Positions 52,201-60,345 of a stretch of DNA of 64,000 nucleotides are shown here, piece by piece. The stretch is from NCBI GenBank assembly GCA_031425035.1, contig JANPIN010000111.1, forward strand, positions 1 to 64,000, in the 5' to 3' direction. The DNA comes from M3007 sp031425035. Lineage in GTDB: Bacteria; Bacteroidota; Bacteroidia; Chitinophagales; Saprospiraceae. The notes under the pieces are model-generated. The model saw only the letters and a program-made list of their open reading frames with translations, ran no database searches and had not been told where the DNA came from. Position 1 is the first letter of the stretch, and every line of letters begins with the position of its first letter. The translations under genes and the position numbers were made by a program.

Positions 52201-52880
52201 CAGTATTTGGTCAGGATGGAAAAAGCGCGAACTCCCAGCGGATCGATCATGGCCGCAAAAGCTTCATTATGTATGTCTTTCAACAAATTCCCGGCGATCA
52301 GATAAGCGACCAGCAGCACGACGCCGGCAATAAATGACTGGGTCGTACTACGCGTCAAAATGGCTACCGTGTACAGAATGCCGCCGGAAAAGATCATGTT
52401 TGGGATCACAAACACCAGAAAGGCGTTGATATGCCCGGCCAGTTCAAAGGGGCCGTAACGCTCGGGCGGCAGCCATTCAAATATGGAATTAGCAACCACC
52501 CCGGCCCACATGCCCAGTGAAACGCCGAACATCGGGATCATGGCGATGAGGAGCGCGCCGAAAAAGTGGCCAAAATAATAACCCGCTTTTTTGATAGGCG
52601 ACGCAAAAACGATCTGCGCGGTATTGTTTTCAAAGTCACGTAAGGCCGCTGAATTTAGAAAAGCGGTAATCAATAACAGCCCTAGAATGGAAAATACGCC
52701 GTACCAGTTTTCGGCCACAAAAGGGGCGTTTTTCAAGACATTGCCATAACTGCCGCCGATTTGCACATCGTCCGAAATGGTGCCGCTGAAAGCGAGCATG
52801 CCGAAAACGAACATAAAGATCCAGGGCATGGGCGCACGCAGCCAGGTTTTTATTTCAAAGGAAAAGAAAGTGGAAAACAT
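49281..52880 (-). CDS. ABC transporter permease fused to an M1 aminopeptidase
   Basis: 1199 residues. The first part (to about 590) is an ABC-2-type permease in two blocks: helices near 17-36, 60-78, 105-130, 150-175, 180-200, then 330-345, 365-385, 415-435, 455-475, 485-505 and 540-560. A further helix (about 588-606, GIGLLAIWLVTAGFVFY) leads into an M1-type metallopeptidase. Zinc motif VVAHEMGHQYW is at about residue 941 and the third ligand Glu is in TTETFAQ after it. The GAMEN-like exopeptidase motif is replaced by MPYSESIG. It pairs with the ABC ATPase 12 nt upstream in the same run. The peptidase should face the periplasm. Such fusions occur in Bacteroidota; the transported or cleaved substrate is not established. 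Confidence 0.88.
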   Translation of the reverse strand: MFSTFFSFEIKTWLRAPMPWIFMFVFGMLAFSGTISDDVQIGGSYGNVLKNAPFVAENWYGVFSILGLLLITAFLNSAALRDFENNTAQIVFASPIKKAGYYFGHFFGALLIAMIPMFGVSLGMWAGVVANSIFEWLPPERYGPFELAGHINAFLVFVIPNMIFSGGILYTVAILTRSTTQSFIAGVVLLVAYLIAGNLLKDIHNEAFAAMIDPLGVRAFSILTKYWTVDDKNHLSLGLTNPVMFANRLLWMCVGLAVLVAGYFRFTFSEKNKAGKLVKAGEVKAEILGIQQLGVLPKVAPIRGAAMAWAQLRSQFRTDFMGVVKSLPFIILSIVGLLNTLPSFFTATQSYGTHNLPVTYDIVDLIRGTFFLFVYAIMAYFTGALIWKERNAKVNEIYDALPTSNWTGYLAKFATIIAIIFILESITIGAGVFAQMMNGYHRFELGVYIRELLVIDLLGFAFLTVLFMLVHTLSPNMYLGFFLSIMLVAVNAFVWSPLNINSNMVKFGGIPGYTFSDFYQYAPYAQGLAWFNIYWLLFSGLLAVATICFWVRGKESGLEKRLSIGWQEWKNYRVAGIGLLAIWLVTAGFVFYNTKVLNKKPSGDEQEKRTARYEKDYKHYENAPQPRIYDVKYDIRIFPENRKVEADGQYWVRNKHDRPIDTLLVSTPQQNLHFSLKNERLSLLLNDSAVSVQLYRIQPALAPGDSLLLKFSTVYHPEGFENELSISQIVQNGTFFNNTEISPNFGYQPGGELEDKNKRRELGLPEKSRRPALNPADTLHRMNSYLTNDADWVQVETTISTSADQIAIAPGSLLREWTEGNRHFYHYKLDHKSWNFYSFLSAHYEVAREEKGGINYEVYYHADHAANVPRMMRSMQKSIEYYTQHFGPYYHKQCRIIEFPRVASFAQAFPGTMPYSESIGFIENYQAEKDDIDMVFYVVAHEMGHQYWAHQASGADMQGAEMTTETFAQYSALMVMEHEYGHDIMRKFLEYEVDRYLRDRGRERLKELPLAKCEGQGYIHYRKGSVVMYYLKEMIGEDQVNLALRNYLERFRYADAPFPTSLDVVNEFAAKTPDSLKYIIKDLFWDITLFDNRTQSAGSRDLGNGKYEVTIQVKCRKLKADELGKETEVPLDDWIEIGAFARPEGDKKYGKTLYRQRVKITQKDNTFTFTVDGKPEKAGIDPFSLLIDREPKDNLKKVE

Positions 52881-52892
52881 CGTTGGTTGGGG

Positions 52893-53759
52893 TTAGGCCG
52901 CCATTATTTTTGAGAAAAACACATCTTCCAGTCCGGCTGGCGTTACGCGAAAACCTTCGCCCGGATCGCCTTCGCTGACGACGTGAATGATGGGTTTACC
53001 GGCTACCAGCTTGCTGCTGATGACGCGGAAACGGCTTTGGTAGTCGTCTATGTCGGCCTTGGCAATGGCTTTTTCCCAGATTTTACCTTCCAGCTGCAGG
53101 AGGGCGGCTTCCGGCGAACCGGCATACAGCACCTGTCCGCCATTGATAATGGCCATGTTGGAACAAAGTTCTTTTACGTCTTCCACGATGTGGGTGGAGA
53201 GAATAACGATCACGTTTTCGCCGATCTCGGAAAGCAGGTTATAAAAGCGGTTGCGTTCGCCGGGATCGAGGCCGGCCGTTGGTTCGTCCACAATGATCAG
53301 TTTCGGGTCGCCAATCAGGGCCTGGGCAATACCGAAGCGCTGGCGCATGCCGCCGGAGTAGGACGAAACTGATTTTTTGCGGTGCTCCCAGAGGTTGACC
53401 CGCTGCAACAACGCCTCGACCACCTCTTTACGGTGGTTGCCGGGAATGCCTTTCAGCGTGGCCAGATGATCCAGCATGGCCACGGCCGAAATACGTGGAT
53501 AAATACCGAATTCCTGCGGCAAATAACCGAGCGTGCGCCGCACCGCGTCTTTGTCTTTCAGGACATTAATATCGCCCAGGGTGATCGTTCCGCTGTCGGC
53601 TTCCTGTAAGGTAGCCAGGGTCCGCATAAGCGTGCTTTTGCCTGCGCCATTGGGTCCCAGCAGGCCGTACATGCCGGTCGGAATGTCGAGGTTAATGTCT
53701 TGCAGGGCCTTCACCCCGTTGGAGTAGGTCTTGGAAAGATTGCGAATGGTCAGTTGCAT
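52893..53759 (-). CDS. ABC transporter ATP-binding protein
   Basis: 288 residues from ATG 53759 (MQLTIRNLSKTYSNGV). Walker A GPNGAGKST, Q-loop PQEFG, signature SYSGGMRQR, Walker B LIIVDEPTAGLD, and switch His in LSTHIVED are all present. It energises the permease/M1 fusion encoded 12 nt downstream. An earlier in-frame ATG at 53924 would add 55 unlikely residues that run into the promoter region. It is divergent from the response regulator gene; 218 nt separate the two starts and no consensus promoter box is convincing there. Confidence 0.92.
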   Translation of the reverse strand: MQLTIRNLSKTYSNGVKALQDINLDIPTGMYGLLGPNGAGKSTLMRTLATLQEADSGTITLGDINVLKDKDAVRRTLGYLPQEFGIYPRISAVAMLDHLATLKGIPGNHRKEVVEALLQRVNLWEHRKKSVSSYSGGMRQRFGIAQALIGDPKLIIVDEPTAGLDPGERNRFYNLLSEIGENVIVILSTHIVEDVKELCSNMAIINGGQVLYAGSPEAALLQLEGKIWEKAIAKADIDDYQSRFRVISSKLVAGKPIIHVVSEGDPGEGFRVTPAGLEDVFFSKIMAA

Positions 53760-53977
53760 AGGAAGAGTTAGGTGGTATAGTCTTGTTTTCGGTGGTGAAT
53801 TTGACACACGTTCCGGCGGGTAAGTTACATCATTGGAAGAATAAGCAGTTTTAAGGGATAGACGGCTGATATAAGCAAGTTGGAGTGGTTGAAATAGTTT
53901 TGTTGGTTGTCCAATCAAAACCATTTTGTGCCGGCCAAAACATGAACACTACGGTGCAAAACCAGGTTATACGCCAC

Positions 53978-54652
53978 ATGCAAAAAATACTGATCGTAGA
54001 AGACGAGCCGCATATTGCCGCGCTGATCAGCAGGGTGCTGCAGGAAGCTGGTTATGATGCTTATGTGGCCCTGGACGGGAAGATGGCGATTGGCTTATTC
54101 GAAGCTTTACGTCCGCACATGGTCGTTACGGATGTGGTGATGCCACAGGTCGGCGGCCATGAATTATGCCAGCAAATTCGCCGGCAAAAAAGCAACATTC
54201 CCATTCTCATGCTCACGGCACTGAGCAATACCGAGGATGTCGTACAAGGGCTCGATGCGGGCGCCGACGATTATCTGGTCAAACCATTTCGGGTCCCTGA
54301 ATTATTGGCGCGGGTGCGTGCCCTGCTGCGTCGGGCGGAGCAATTGGAACAACTGCAAGTGAGTATGCTGGCAGACCTGTCGCTGGACCACAATACGAAA
54401 GAGGTGCATCGTAACCGCGAATTGATCAAACTGACCGCTACGGAATATCGCCTGCTGGAATTTATGATGCGCCATAAAGGCCGGTTAAAAACCCGCATGG
54501 AAATTCTGGAAGATGTGTGGGGCGTAGATTTTGACCCGGGTACTAATGTCGTGGACGTGTATATCAATTATTTGCGCAACAAAATTGACAAGCCGTTCGA
54601 TAAAAAACTGCTCCATACGCAAGTTGGGCTGGGTTTTATCCTGAAAGAATAA
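53978..54652 (+). CDS. OmpR-family response regulator
   Basis: 224 residues from ATG 53978 (MQKILIVEDEP). Receiver domain with acidic pocket Glu8/Asp9, phosphorylation site Asp52 in VVTDVVMPQ, and Lys in DDYLVKPFR. The winged-helix DNA-binding domain includes LTATEYRLLEFMMRHKGR and VVDVYINYLRNKI. Two further in-frame ATGs upstream (53885, 53942) would add 12-31 residues not typical of the family. The histidine kinase gene follows after 8 nt. Together they form a two-component system whose target could include the neighbouring SPFH lipoprotein gene; this is inferred from position. Confidence 0.9.
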   Translation: MQKILIVEDEPHIAALISRVLQEAGYDAYVALDGKMAIGLFEALRPHMVVTDVVMPQVGGHELCQQIRRQKSNIPILMLTALSNTEDVVQGLDAGADDYLVKPFRVPELLARVRALLRRAEQLEQLQVSMLADLSLDHNTKEVHRNRELIKLTATEYRLLEFMMRHKGRLKTRMEILEDVWGVDFDPGTNVVDVYINYLRNKIDKPFDKKLLHTQVGLGFILKE

Positions 54653-54660
54653 CCAGCCTT

Positions 54661-56040
54661 ATGCCGCTTCTGCCGCTTACCATCCGCCAGCGCCTGCCGC
54701 TGTTCATTTCTCTCTCCGCACTCTTGATCTTACTGCTGGAGGGCTACTTCATTTATGAATTTTCCGTCCGCTTTTGCGAGCAGGAGTTCCGGGAACGTAT
54801 TCAGGCGCGGTTGACGGAAGCAGACGCCTTGATCGCCACCAACCGCCAGCGTCCGCTACTGGCTATTAACGAGTTGCCGACCGGGGATTTACCGGAAGAA
54901 AAGATCTTTTATGCGGCCGATCCGCGTCAGGTGGTGCTGCTCAATGGCAACCAGCTCCTGAGCCAGGTCGTGGATACCAGCCAGTTCCATACCTGTACCT
55001 TCTGCTTCGCCCACATCGGGCAGCGCGATTATGGCATTCATCATGATTCCCTGACGCATTCCACGCTAGTCGTATCGGCTATTGACCGGTATGGCCAAAG
55101 CCGGTTGCTGAACCTCCGTATTGGTATTATCCTGGGTATTATTATAGGTGTCTTGCTGCTTACCCTGGCCAGTTGGTTTTGGGTGAAAAAAATGCTGCAG
55201 CCAGTGGCCGATAAAATCAAAAAGGCCCGCGTTATTGGGGCTAAAAGCCTGAATTTGCGCTTGAATGTCAAGAACAACCACGACGAACTGGGGCAGCTAG
55301 CCCTTACTTTCAACGAAATGCTGGATCGGATCGAGCAGGGTTTTCATACACAACAGCAGTTTATCCGCAATGCTTCCCATGAAATACGTACGCCGCTCAC
55401 GGCCATTACCACCGAAACGGATTTAGCCCTGCAACAAGACCGCAGCCCAAAAATCTATCAGCAGGCGCTGGAAAACGTACGTACCCACGCAGAAAGTTTA
55501 AATGAACTGGTGACGCAGCTGCTGCTCATGGCCAAAGTGGAAACCAATATGAACTTACCCGAACAACCACCCGTCGCCGCAGATGAAGTGCTGCTATTGG
55601 CTTTTAAAACCTTGCAGGCTAAGTACCCGCTGGCCGGACAACTGATTCATTTACAGATGGAAGCCACCGATGCATCCGAATTTCTGGTGCGTTGTGATTC
55701 CACCCTTTTGCAGGCCGCCTTTTTTAATTTACTTGATAATGCGATTAAATACGGCCTTAACCAGCCCGTTTCCGTACGGCTGTTTGTTATGGGCCAAGCC
55801 ATTTGCCTCGAAGTTATTGACCGCGGCCCCGGCATACTGGCCAAGGAACTTAAACAGGTTTTCGAACCCTTTTACCGAACAGAAAATAACGGGCATATTT
55901 CAGGAAGCGGGATTGGCCTGAGTCTGGTCAAAAGTATTGCGGAGAAATACGGCGGCAGCATTGTCCTGGTATCCCAGACCGGTGAGGGTACTAAAGCGCA
56001 GTTCACCTTGCCCGCCTGGAAGAGATCTGATAAAGCCTAA
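54661..56040 (+). CDS. Sensor histidine kinase
   Basis: 459 residues. Helix 1 (about 12-34), a periplasmic sensor (about 35-152), helix 2 (about 153-176), a HAMP domain, then the H-box NASHEIRTPLTAI. N-box NLLDNAIKYG, DRGPGI and GSGIGLSLVKSI make a complete HATPase domain. The sensor carries a CTFC pair (Cys112 and Cys115) with His118, which could bind metal or respond to redox change. The upstream response regulator is its partner. The signal is unknown. Confidence 0.9.
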   Translation: MPLLPLTIRQRLPLFISLSALLILLLEGYFIYEFSVRFCEQEFRERIQARLTEADALIATNRQRPLLAINELPTGDLPEEKIFYAADPRQVVLLNGNQLLSQVVDTSQFHTCTFCFAHIGQRDYGIHHDSLTHSTLVVSAIDRYGQSRLLNLRIGIILGIIIGVLLLTLASWFWVKKMLQPVADKIKKARVIGAKSLNLRLNVKNNHDELGQLALTFNEMLDRIEQGFHTQQQFIRNASHEIRTPLTAITTETDLALQQDRSPKIYQQALENVRTHAESLNELVTQLLLMAKVETNMNLPEQPPVAADEVLLLAFKTLQAKYPLAGQLIHLQMEATDASEFLVRCDSTLLQAAFFNLLDNAIKYGLNQPVSVRLFVMGQAICLEVIDRGPGILAKELKQVFEPFYRTENNGHISGSGIGLSLVKSIAEKYGGSIVLVSQTGEGTKAQFTLPAWKRSDKA

Positions 56041-56096
56041 TCGGATTCTAAAACCGTTCTTATGTCTTTCTAATACCGGGGCTACACCTTTGCCCC

Positions 56097-56984
56097 ATGA
56101 AAAACACGAAGATTATTTATTTGGCCATGATGGCCTTGCTCATAAGCAGTTGCGCCACCGTTATGCCAGACCAGGTTGGCGTAAAGCGAACCTTCGGCCG
56201 TATTCAGGAAAGCGTAAGACAGCCCGGCGTAGTCGGATTTAATCCATTCACCACGCGGGTGGTGCGCGTTCCGATTCGGACGATGAACCTGGCTATTGTG
56301 GAAAACCTGCCATCCAAAGAAGGGCTGACCATCCGTTCCGAAAGTTCTATCCTCTACCGTATTAAGTCGAGTGCAGTACCGCAGATCCTGAAAGAAACCG
56401 GTATGGAGTTCGAAGAAATGTTGATCCTGCCCGTTTTCCGCTCCGCCGCCTCCGATGTCTGCTCCAAGTATGATGCGAAAGATATGCACAGTGCCAAGCG
56501 TGCCGAGATCGAAGAGGAAATCAAAAAGCGTCTCGTCGAGGTATGTGCGCCGAAAGGTTTCGTCATCGAATCCGTACTCTTGAAAAGCATTGTGCTGCCG
56601 GGTGGCCTCTCCAAATCTATTGAAGCCAAACTCGAAGCGGAACAGGATGCCCTGCGCATGCAATTTGTACTGGATCGTCAGCGACAGGAGGCGCAGCGTC
56701 AGATCATCGATGCCGAAGGGGCTAAAGAAATTGCCCGCATTCAGGCCGAAGGGAAAAAGAATGCGACCATTATCGATGCGGAAGCCAAGGCCCGGGGCAC
56801 CGAGATCGAAGCCGAAGGTACTAAGCGGGCCAACGAACTGATTACGGTGAGTTTGACGTCCAATGTGCTGAAATACAAACAGATTGAAGCATTTCAAAAG
56901 CTGGCTACCTCGCCTAATACTAAAACCATTATTACCGATGGTAAAACGCCCATGGTAAATATGCTGGGCAATGAAGGCAACTAA
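56097..56984 (+). CDS. SPFH/prohibitin-like lipoprotein
   Basis: 295 residues. Lipobox MALLISSC (Cys19) followed by VGVKRTFGRI, the SPFH domain (about 25-190) and a long Ala/Glu-rich coiled coil (about 185-245) with AEGAKEIARIQAEGKKNAT and EAKARGTEIEAEGTKRAN. Prohibitin-like proteins form ring scaffolds on membranes and often associate with proteases. A lipid anchor in place of the usual N-terminal helix is common in this phylum. It lies 56 nt after the two-component genes and may be regulated by them. No transmembrane helix other than the signal is seen. Confidence 0.87.
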   Translation: MKNTKIIYLAMMALLISSCATVMPDQVGVKRTFGRIQESVRQPGVVGFNPFTTRVVRVPIRTMNLAIVENLPSKEGLTIRSESSILYRIKSSAVPQILKETGMEFEEMLILPVFRSAASDVCSKYDAKDMHSAKRAEIEEEIKKRLVEVCAPKGFVIESVLLKSIVLPGGLSKSIEAKLEAEQDALRMQFVLDRQRQEAQRQIIDAEGAKEIARIQAEGKKNATIIDAEAKARGTEIEAEGTKRANELITVSLTSNVLKYKQIEAFQKLATSPNTKTIITDGKTPMVNMLGNEGN

Positions 56985-57125
56985 CCGTCAGAAGTCTATC
57001 AGTTTTATAGATAAGACAAGGAAGAGTTCATACAATTTTTGATTTGATAGCCGGATGCTGTAAGTGTGTTCGGCTGTTTTTTTTCCTATTTCCAAATTAC
57101 CTATTTCCACTTTTAAAAATAGAAA

Positions 57126-57863
57126 ATGCAAAATACCGGCCGGTTTACTTTGTTCGCCTTTTTAGTTTTATGCACCCCACGGATGCATGCGCACACGACT
57201 ACGGGCGACAATCCGGAGACGCTGGAATGGGTAATAAAAACAGCCGATGTGCTGGAAAACCGGCTGAACGATGCCGTAGCCGATGCTGATGTGGCCGGTC
57301 TGCTGATCAAACTCATGGAATCTTATGAGGACTTTGAAGCCGTAGCCCTCACCGGTCTGTATTGCCATGAAGCACGAACAGCGGCAGAACTGGGACGGAA
57401 CCACTGTAACTGGCTCACCAATTACTCGCGCGATAAAGACCTCAACACCCTGATCCTGCGGGCGCAGGATGCGCGTACGCAAGCCGCTAAAATGCGTATG
57501 GCGGCGGCCGGTTGTTTAGAAACAGCCACGCTGAATGCGCAGGAACCCGGCTTTACGTTGGCAGATGTACTTTATGCCAATGCAGATGCCATCGAGCATG
57601 ATCTCCTGGACGGACTGGCCGCACAGGACTTTCATATTCTTTCCCAAAAAGTGGAACATGCCGAACGAATTTTTCACGACACCGAGGTGCTGGGTTTTCG
57701 CCTGAATAATTGTGAGACGGTTCGTACGGTTGCCCGGGAAGGTCTGCTCGCCTGTTCGGCGGTTCTGGCTGCCCAAAACTGGACGCTGGTTAATAAAAAC
57801 GTGCAGAAAGCGCTGGATTGTGCCGTTAAAATAAAAGAACGGGCGGGTGAATGCCGGCTTTGA
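57126..57863 (+). CDS. Secreted helical protein of unknown function
   Basis: 245 residues with a signal peptide (LFAFLVLCTPRMHA). The mature part is helical with regularly placed cysteines: LYCHEARTAAEL, GRNHCNWL, MAAAGCLETA, NNCETVRTVA, LLACSAVLAA and KALDCAVKIKE. The two halves (about 35-130 and 145-240) look like a duplicated helical unit. I do not recognise a family. It lies downstream of the SPFH gene on the same strand. Confidence 0.7.
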   Translation: MQNTGRFTLFAFLVLCTPRMHAHTTTGDNPETLEWVIKTADVLENRLNDAVADADVAGLLIKLMESYEDFEAVALTGLYCHEARTAAELGRNHCNWLTNYSRDKDLNTLILRAQDARTQAAKMRMAAAGCLETATLNAQEPGFTLADVLYANADAIEHDLLDGLAAQDFHILSQKVEHAERIFHDTEVLGFRLNNCETVRTVAREGLLACSAVLAAQNWTLVNKNVQKALDCAVKIKERAGECRL

Positions 57864-57939
57864 ACGACCTGTCACCTTAACCAAAGATGATTTCAATCCG
57901 AGAATCGCCGCTAACCAGTTATCTTAAAAATTACATTTT

Positions 57940-58197
57940 ATGCGCTACATACTGCTTCCAGTACTTGTTTCAATGATGTTTTATGTATCCTCTTGCACCT
58001 CTGCTCGTGCGGCTCGGGAAAGTGCGGTTCAAGAATGGATGCAAACTGCCCAGCGCCCCATCAAGGTGCAAGAGCACAGCAATTTAGATTTCATTTCGAC
58101 CACACGAGGTCATACTTGCTACACCTTGATTGATCAAAGCGGGAAGGTTTTTTTTGCAAAAAATGTGCGGTTTAAATTACCTTCTGTTATCGAATAG
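57940..58197 (+). CDS. Small lipoprotein
   Basis: 85 residues with lipobox MMFYVSSC and a short polar tail (QEWMQTAQRPIKVQEHS) ending FKLPSVIE. I do not recognise a family. It lies just upstream of a fragment of the dispersed palindromic repeat, which may have truncated or replaced whatever followed. Confidence 0.6.
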   Translation: MRYILLPVLVSMMFYVSSCTSARAARESAVQEWMQTAQRPIKVQEHSNLDFISTTRGHTCYTLIDQSGKVFFAKNVRFKLPSVIE

Positions 58198-58200
58198 GCA

Positions 58201-58310
58201 TAGAGGGGTTTAGAGTCCGAGTACATAGCATTGATTATCAATGATGTGCCTTTTTTCCTAAACCTCTCTAAACCACCTAAACCCCTCTAAATTGTACTTG
58301 TGAGACAGCC
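58201..58310. mobile_element. Partial copy of the MITE-like element
   Basis: The right arm (58278-58310) matches the right end of the 27.5-27.8 kb element at about 29 of 33 positions, ending in ACTTGTGAGACAGCC. A TAGAGGGGTTTAG stretch (58201-58213) corresponds to part of its left arm in inverted orientation. The outer left inverted repeat and the central block are missing, so it looks like a deleted copy. The neighbour genes are small lipoprotein and paaA. Confidence 0.75.
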
Positions 58311-58321
58311 ACCCACCCGCT

Positions 58322-59302
58322 TTATGCCACCTTCGCTATCGTTTCCGTCCCCTCTATCTTCCGTTTTTCCTTCTTCTCCGCATACGCCGTAGCCGCTTCG
58401 CGCACCCAGGCGCCGTCTTCATAGGCTTTTACCCGGGTCTGCAGGCGCTCGCGGTTGCAGGGGCCATTGCCCTGCACCACGTTCCAGAATTCCTCCCAGT
58501 TAATAGCCCCGAAATCGTAGTGGCCGCGTTCCTCATTCCATTTCAGATCGGGATCGGGCAGCGTCATATCCAGAAATTTTACCTGTTCGGCAATCATATC
58601 CACGAAACGCTGACGCAGTTCGTCGTTGCTGAAGCGTTTGATTTTCCAGCGCATGCTTTGTTCGCTGTTCGGCGAGGCATCGTCGGAAGGGCCGAACATC
58701 ATCACCGCCGGCCAGTACCAGCGATTAATCGATTCCTGGAGCATTTCGCGCTGCTCCGGCGACCCCTTGGATAAAGACAGCAGGATCTCGAAGCCCTGGC
58801 GCTGGTGAAAACTTTCTTCTTTACAAATGCGCACCATCGCCCGGGCATACGGGCCGTAGGAGCAGCGGCAAATCGGGATCTGGTTCAGAATAGCCGCGCC
58901 GTCGACCAGCCAGCCAATAGCGCCCATGTCGGCCCAGGAGAGGGTAGGGTAGTTGAAGATGGACGAATATTTGGCCTTGCCGCTATGCAGTTCGTGGATC
59001 ATTTCATCGCGACTGGTGCCCAGCGTTTCGGCAGCCGCATATAAATAAAGGCCGTGACCACCTTCATCCTGCACTTTTGCCAGCAGGATCTGTTTGCGCC
59101 GCAGCGTCGGCGCGCGGGTGATCCACTGACCTTCCGGCAGCATCCCGACAATTTCGCTGTGGGCATGCTGACTGATCTGGCGGACCAGCGTTTTACGGTA
59201 GGTATCAGGCATCCAGTCTTTCGGCTCGATGCGGACGTCCGCGTCAATTTTTGCCTGAAAATGATCGGCCAGAGAATAGGTGGTGGCGGTGTGGTTATCC
59301 AT
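58322..59302 (-). CDS. paaA: Phenylacetyl-CoA epoxidase catalytic subunit PaaA
   Basis: 326 residues from ATG 59302 (MDNHTATTYSLADHF). Di-iron oxygenase of the ferritin-like type. Carboxylate/His ligands appear in AKVQDEGGHGLYLY and ICKEESFHQRQGFEILL, with the family's RWYWPAVMMFGPSDD and the C-terminal RERLQTRVKAYEDGAWV. It forms the 1,2-epoxide of phenylacetyl-CoA, opening aerobic phenylacetate degradation. A longer reading from 59812 adds 170 residues lacking family similarity and is rejected. No paaB-E lies in the window on either side, so the remaining complex genes must be elsewhere or the enzyme acts with others. Confidence 0.93.
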   Translation of the reverse strand: MDNHTATTYSLADHFQAKIDADVRIEPKDWMPDTYRKTLVRQISQHAHSEIVGMLPEGQWITRAPTLRRKQILLAKVQDEGGHGLYLYAAAETLGTSRDEMIHELHSGKAKYSSIFNYPTLSWADMGAIGWLVDGAAILNQIPICRCSYGPYARAMVRICKEESFHQRQGFEILLSLSKGSPEQREMLQESINRWYWPAVMMFGPSDDASPNSEQSMRWKIKRFSNDELRQRFVDMIAEQVKFLDMTLPDPDLKWNEERGHYDFGAINWEEFWNVVQGNGPCNRERLQTRVKAYEDGAWVREAATAYAEKKEKRKIEGTETIAKVA

Positions 59303-59414
59303 AATTTGGTCGTATTTACAAGGCAAATGTAACGTAAAGCCGGTCGTTTGGTTTAAGAAATGCCATTTTTGAAAAAAAACTGCCCGCCACGCCACTTCTG
59401 CGGGGGAAGTGACG

Positions 59415-59446
59415 TTTGGTGAACTACAATGATAAATGTACCTTTG
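59415..59446 (+). promoter_or_regulatory. Bacteroidota promoter for the bamD operon
   Basis: TTTG (59415-59418), 20-nt spacer, TACCTTTG (59439-59446), then 6 nt to ATG 59453. Full consensus match, near-leaderless mRNA, divergent from paaA. Confidence 0.75.
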
Positions 59447-59452
59447 CGCCCT

Positions 59453-60280
59453 ATGAGAAAAATTCTTGGCTGCCTGCTGGTTTCCGGCCTGATCCTGCTG
59501 ACCGCGTCCTGCAAGAGCTCTTATGAAAAAATCCGCACGAGCGGCGACGCGGATCTGATCCTGAAAAATGCTTTCGAGAACTACGATAAGGAGCAGTATC
59601 TCCGTGCTCAAACGCTTTTTGAGCTGGTACTGACTAATATTCGGGGTAAAGCGGAAGCCGAAAAAGCCAATTTTCAGTACGCCTACACGCATTACAACCT
59701 CAAGCAGTACGTACTGGCGGCCTACTATTTCAAAACCTTCGCCAACACCTTCACCAACTCGACCTACCGGGAAGAAGCGGCCTACATGTCGGCTTATTCC
59801 AACTACCAGCAATCGCCCTCCTACCGGCTCGATCAGGGCGATTCCCAGAAAGCGATTGAGGAATTTCAGGTCTTCGTCAACCTGTTTCCCGAAAGCAAAC
59901 GGGTAGAGGAATGCAACCGCCTGATCGATGAATTACGCCGCAAACTGGAACAAAAAGCGTTTGCCGAAGGCGAATTATACTACAACCTGCGCCAGTACCA
60001 GTCCGCCGTGATCTCTTTTGATAACCTCCTGCGCGACTACCCGGAAAGTCCGGATGCCGAACGCGTCCGTTTCCTGATTGCTAAAGGCAGCTACCTGCTC
60101 GGCGAAAACAGCGTAGTTGATAAAAAAGAAGAACGCTACAACACTGCCGCCAAACGCGCCGCCGAATTTCTGGAAAAATACCCCTCCAGTAAATACTCCA
60201 AGGAAGCGCGACAACTGGAAAAAAGTGCCCAGCTAGCCGCCAAAAACGTGAAAAAACGCCTCAAAACAGCCGGCGTGTAA
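59453..60280 (+). CDS. bamD: Outer-membrane assembly factor BamD
   Basis: 275 residues. Lipobox LILLTASC followed by KSSYEKIRTSGD. Tandem TPR helices from residue 30 on: AFENYDKEQYLRAQTLFELV, AYYFKTFANTFTNSTYREEA and FAEGELYYNLRQYQSAVISF (each cited in part), ending in a Lys-rich tail. BamD is the essential lipoprotein of the BAM complex, which folds beta-barrel outer-membrane proteins. The length fits the family. It is the first gene of a typical phylum order with rpoZ, coaBC and DUF4835. Its promoter is at 59415-59446. Confidence 0.92.
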   Translation: MRKILGCLLVSGLILLTASCKSSYEKIRTSGDADLILKNAFENYDKEQYLRAQTLFELVLTNIRGKAEAEKANFQYAYTHYNLKQYVLAAYYFKTFANTFTNSTYREEAAYMSAYSNYQQSPSYRLDQGDSQKAIEEFQVFVNLFPESKRVEECNRLIDELRRKLEQKAFAEGELYYNLRQYQSAVISFDNLLRDYPESPDAERVRFLIAKGSYLLGENSVVDKKEERYNTAAKRAAEFLEKYPSSKYSKEARQLEKSAQLAAKNVKKRLKTAGV

Positions 60281-60288
60281 CCTGCCCC

Positions 60289-60345
60289 CTGTCACCTGTC
60301 ACCTGTCACCTGTCACCGGCCCCCGGCCCCCAGCCCCCAGTCTCC
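60289..60345. repeat. Heptamer array (CTGTCAC, then GGCCCCC) in the bamD-rpoZ spacer
   Basis: Four CTGTCAC units (60289-60316), then GGCCCCC twice, AGCCCCC and AGTCTCC, keeping the 7-nt period. The whole lies between the bamD stop and the first codons of the rpoZ reading frame, which stays open through it. Confidence 0.88.

Noticed and set aside
53760..53924. 55-residue extension of the ABC ATPase
   Set aside because: The ATPase fold begins at MQLTIRNLSK (53759); the upstream residues are untypical and would remove room for a promoter.
57080..57113. Another heptamer array (CCTATTTCC copies)
   Set aside because: Only two copies 15 nt apart are present; the 7-nt period is not kept.
59303..59812. 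170-residue N-terminal extension of PaaA
   Set aside because: PaaA similarity begins at MDNHTATTY (59302). The extension overlaps the divergent bamD promoter and has no family similarity.
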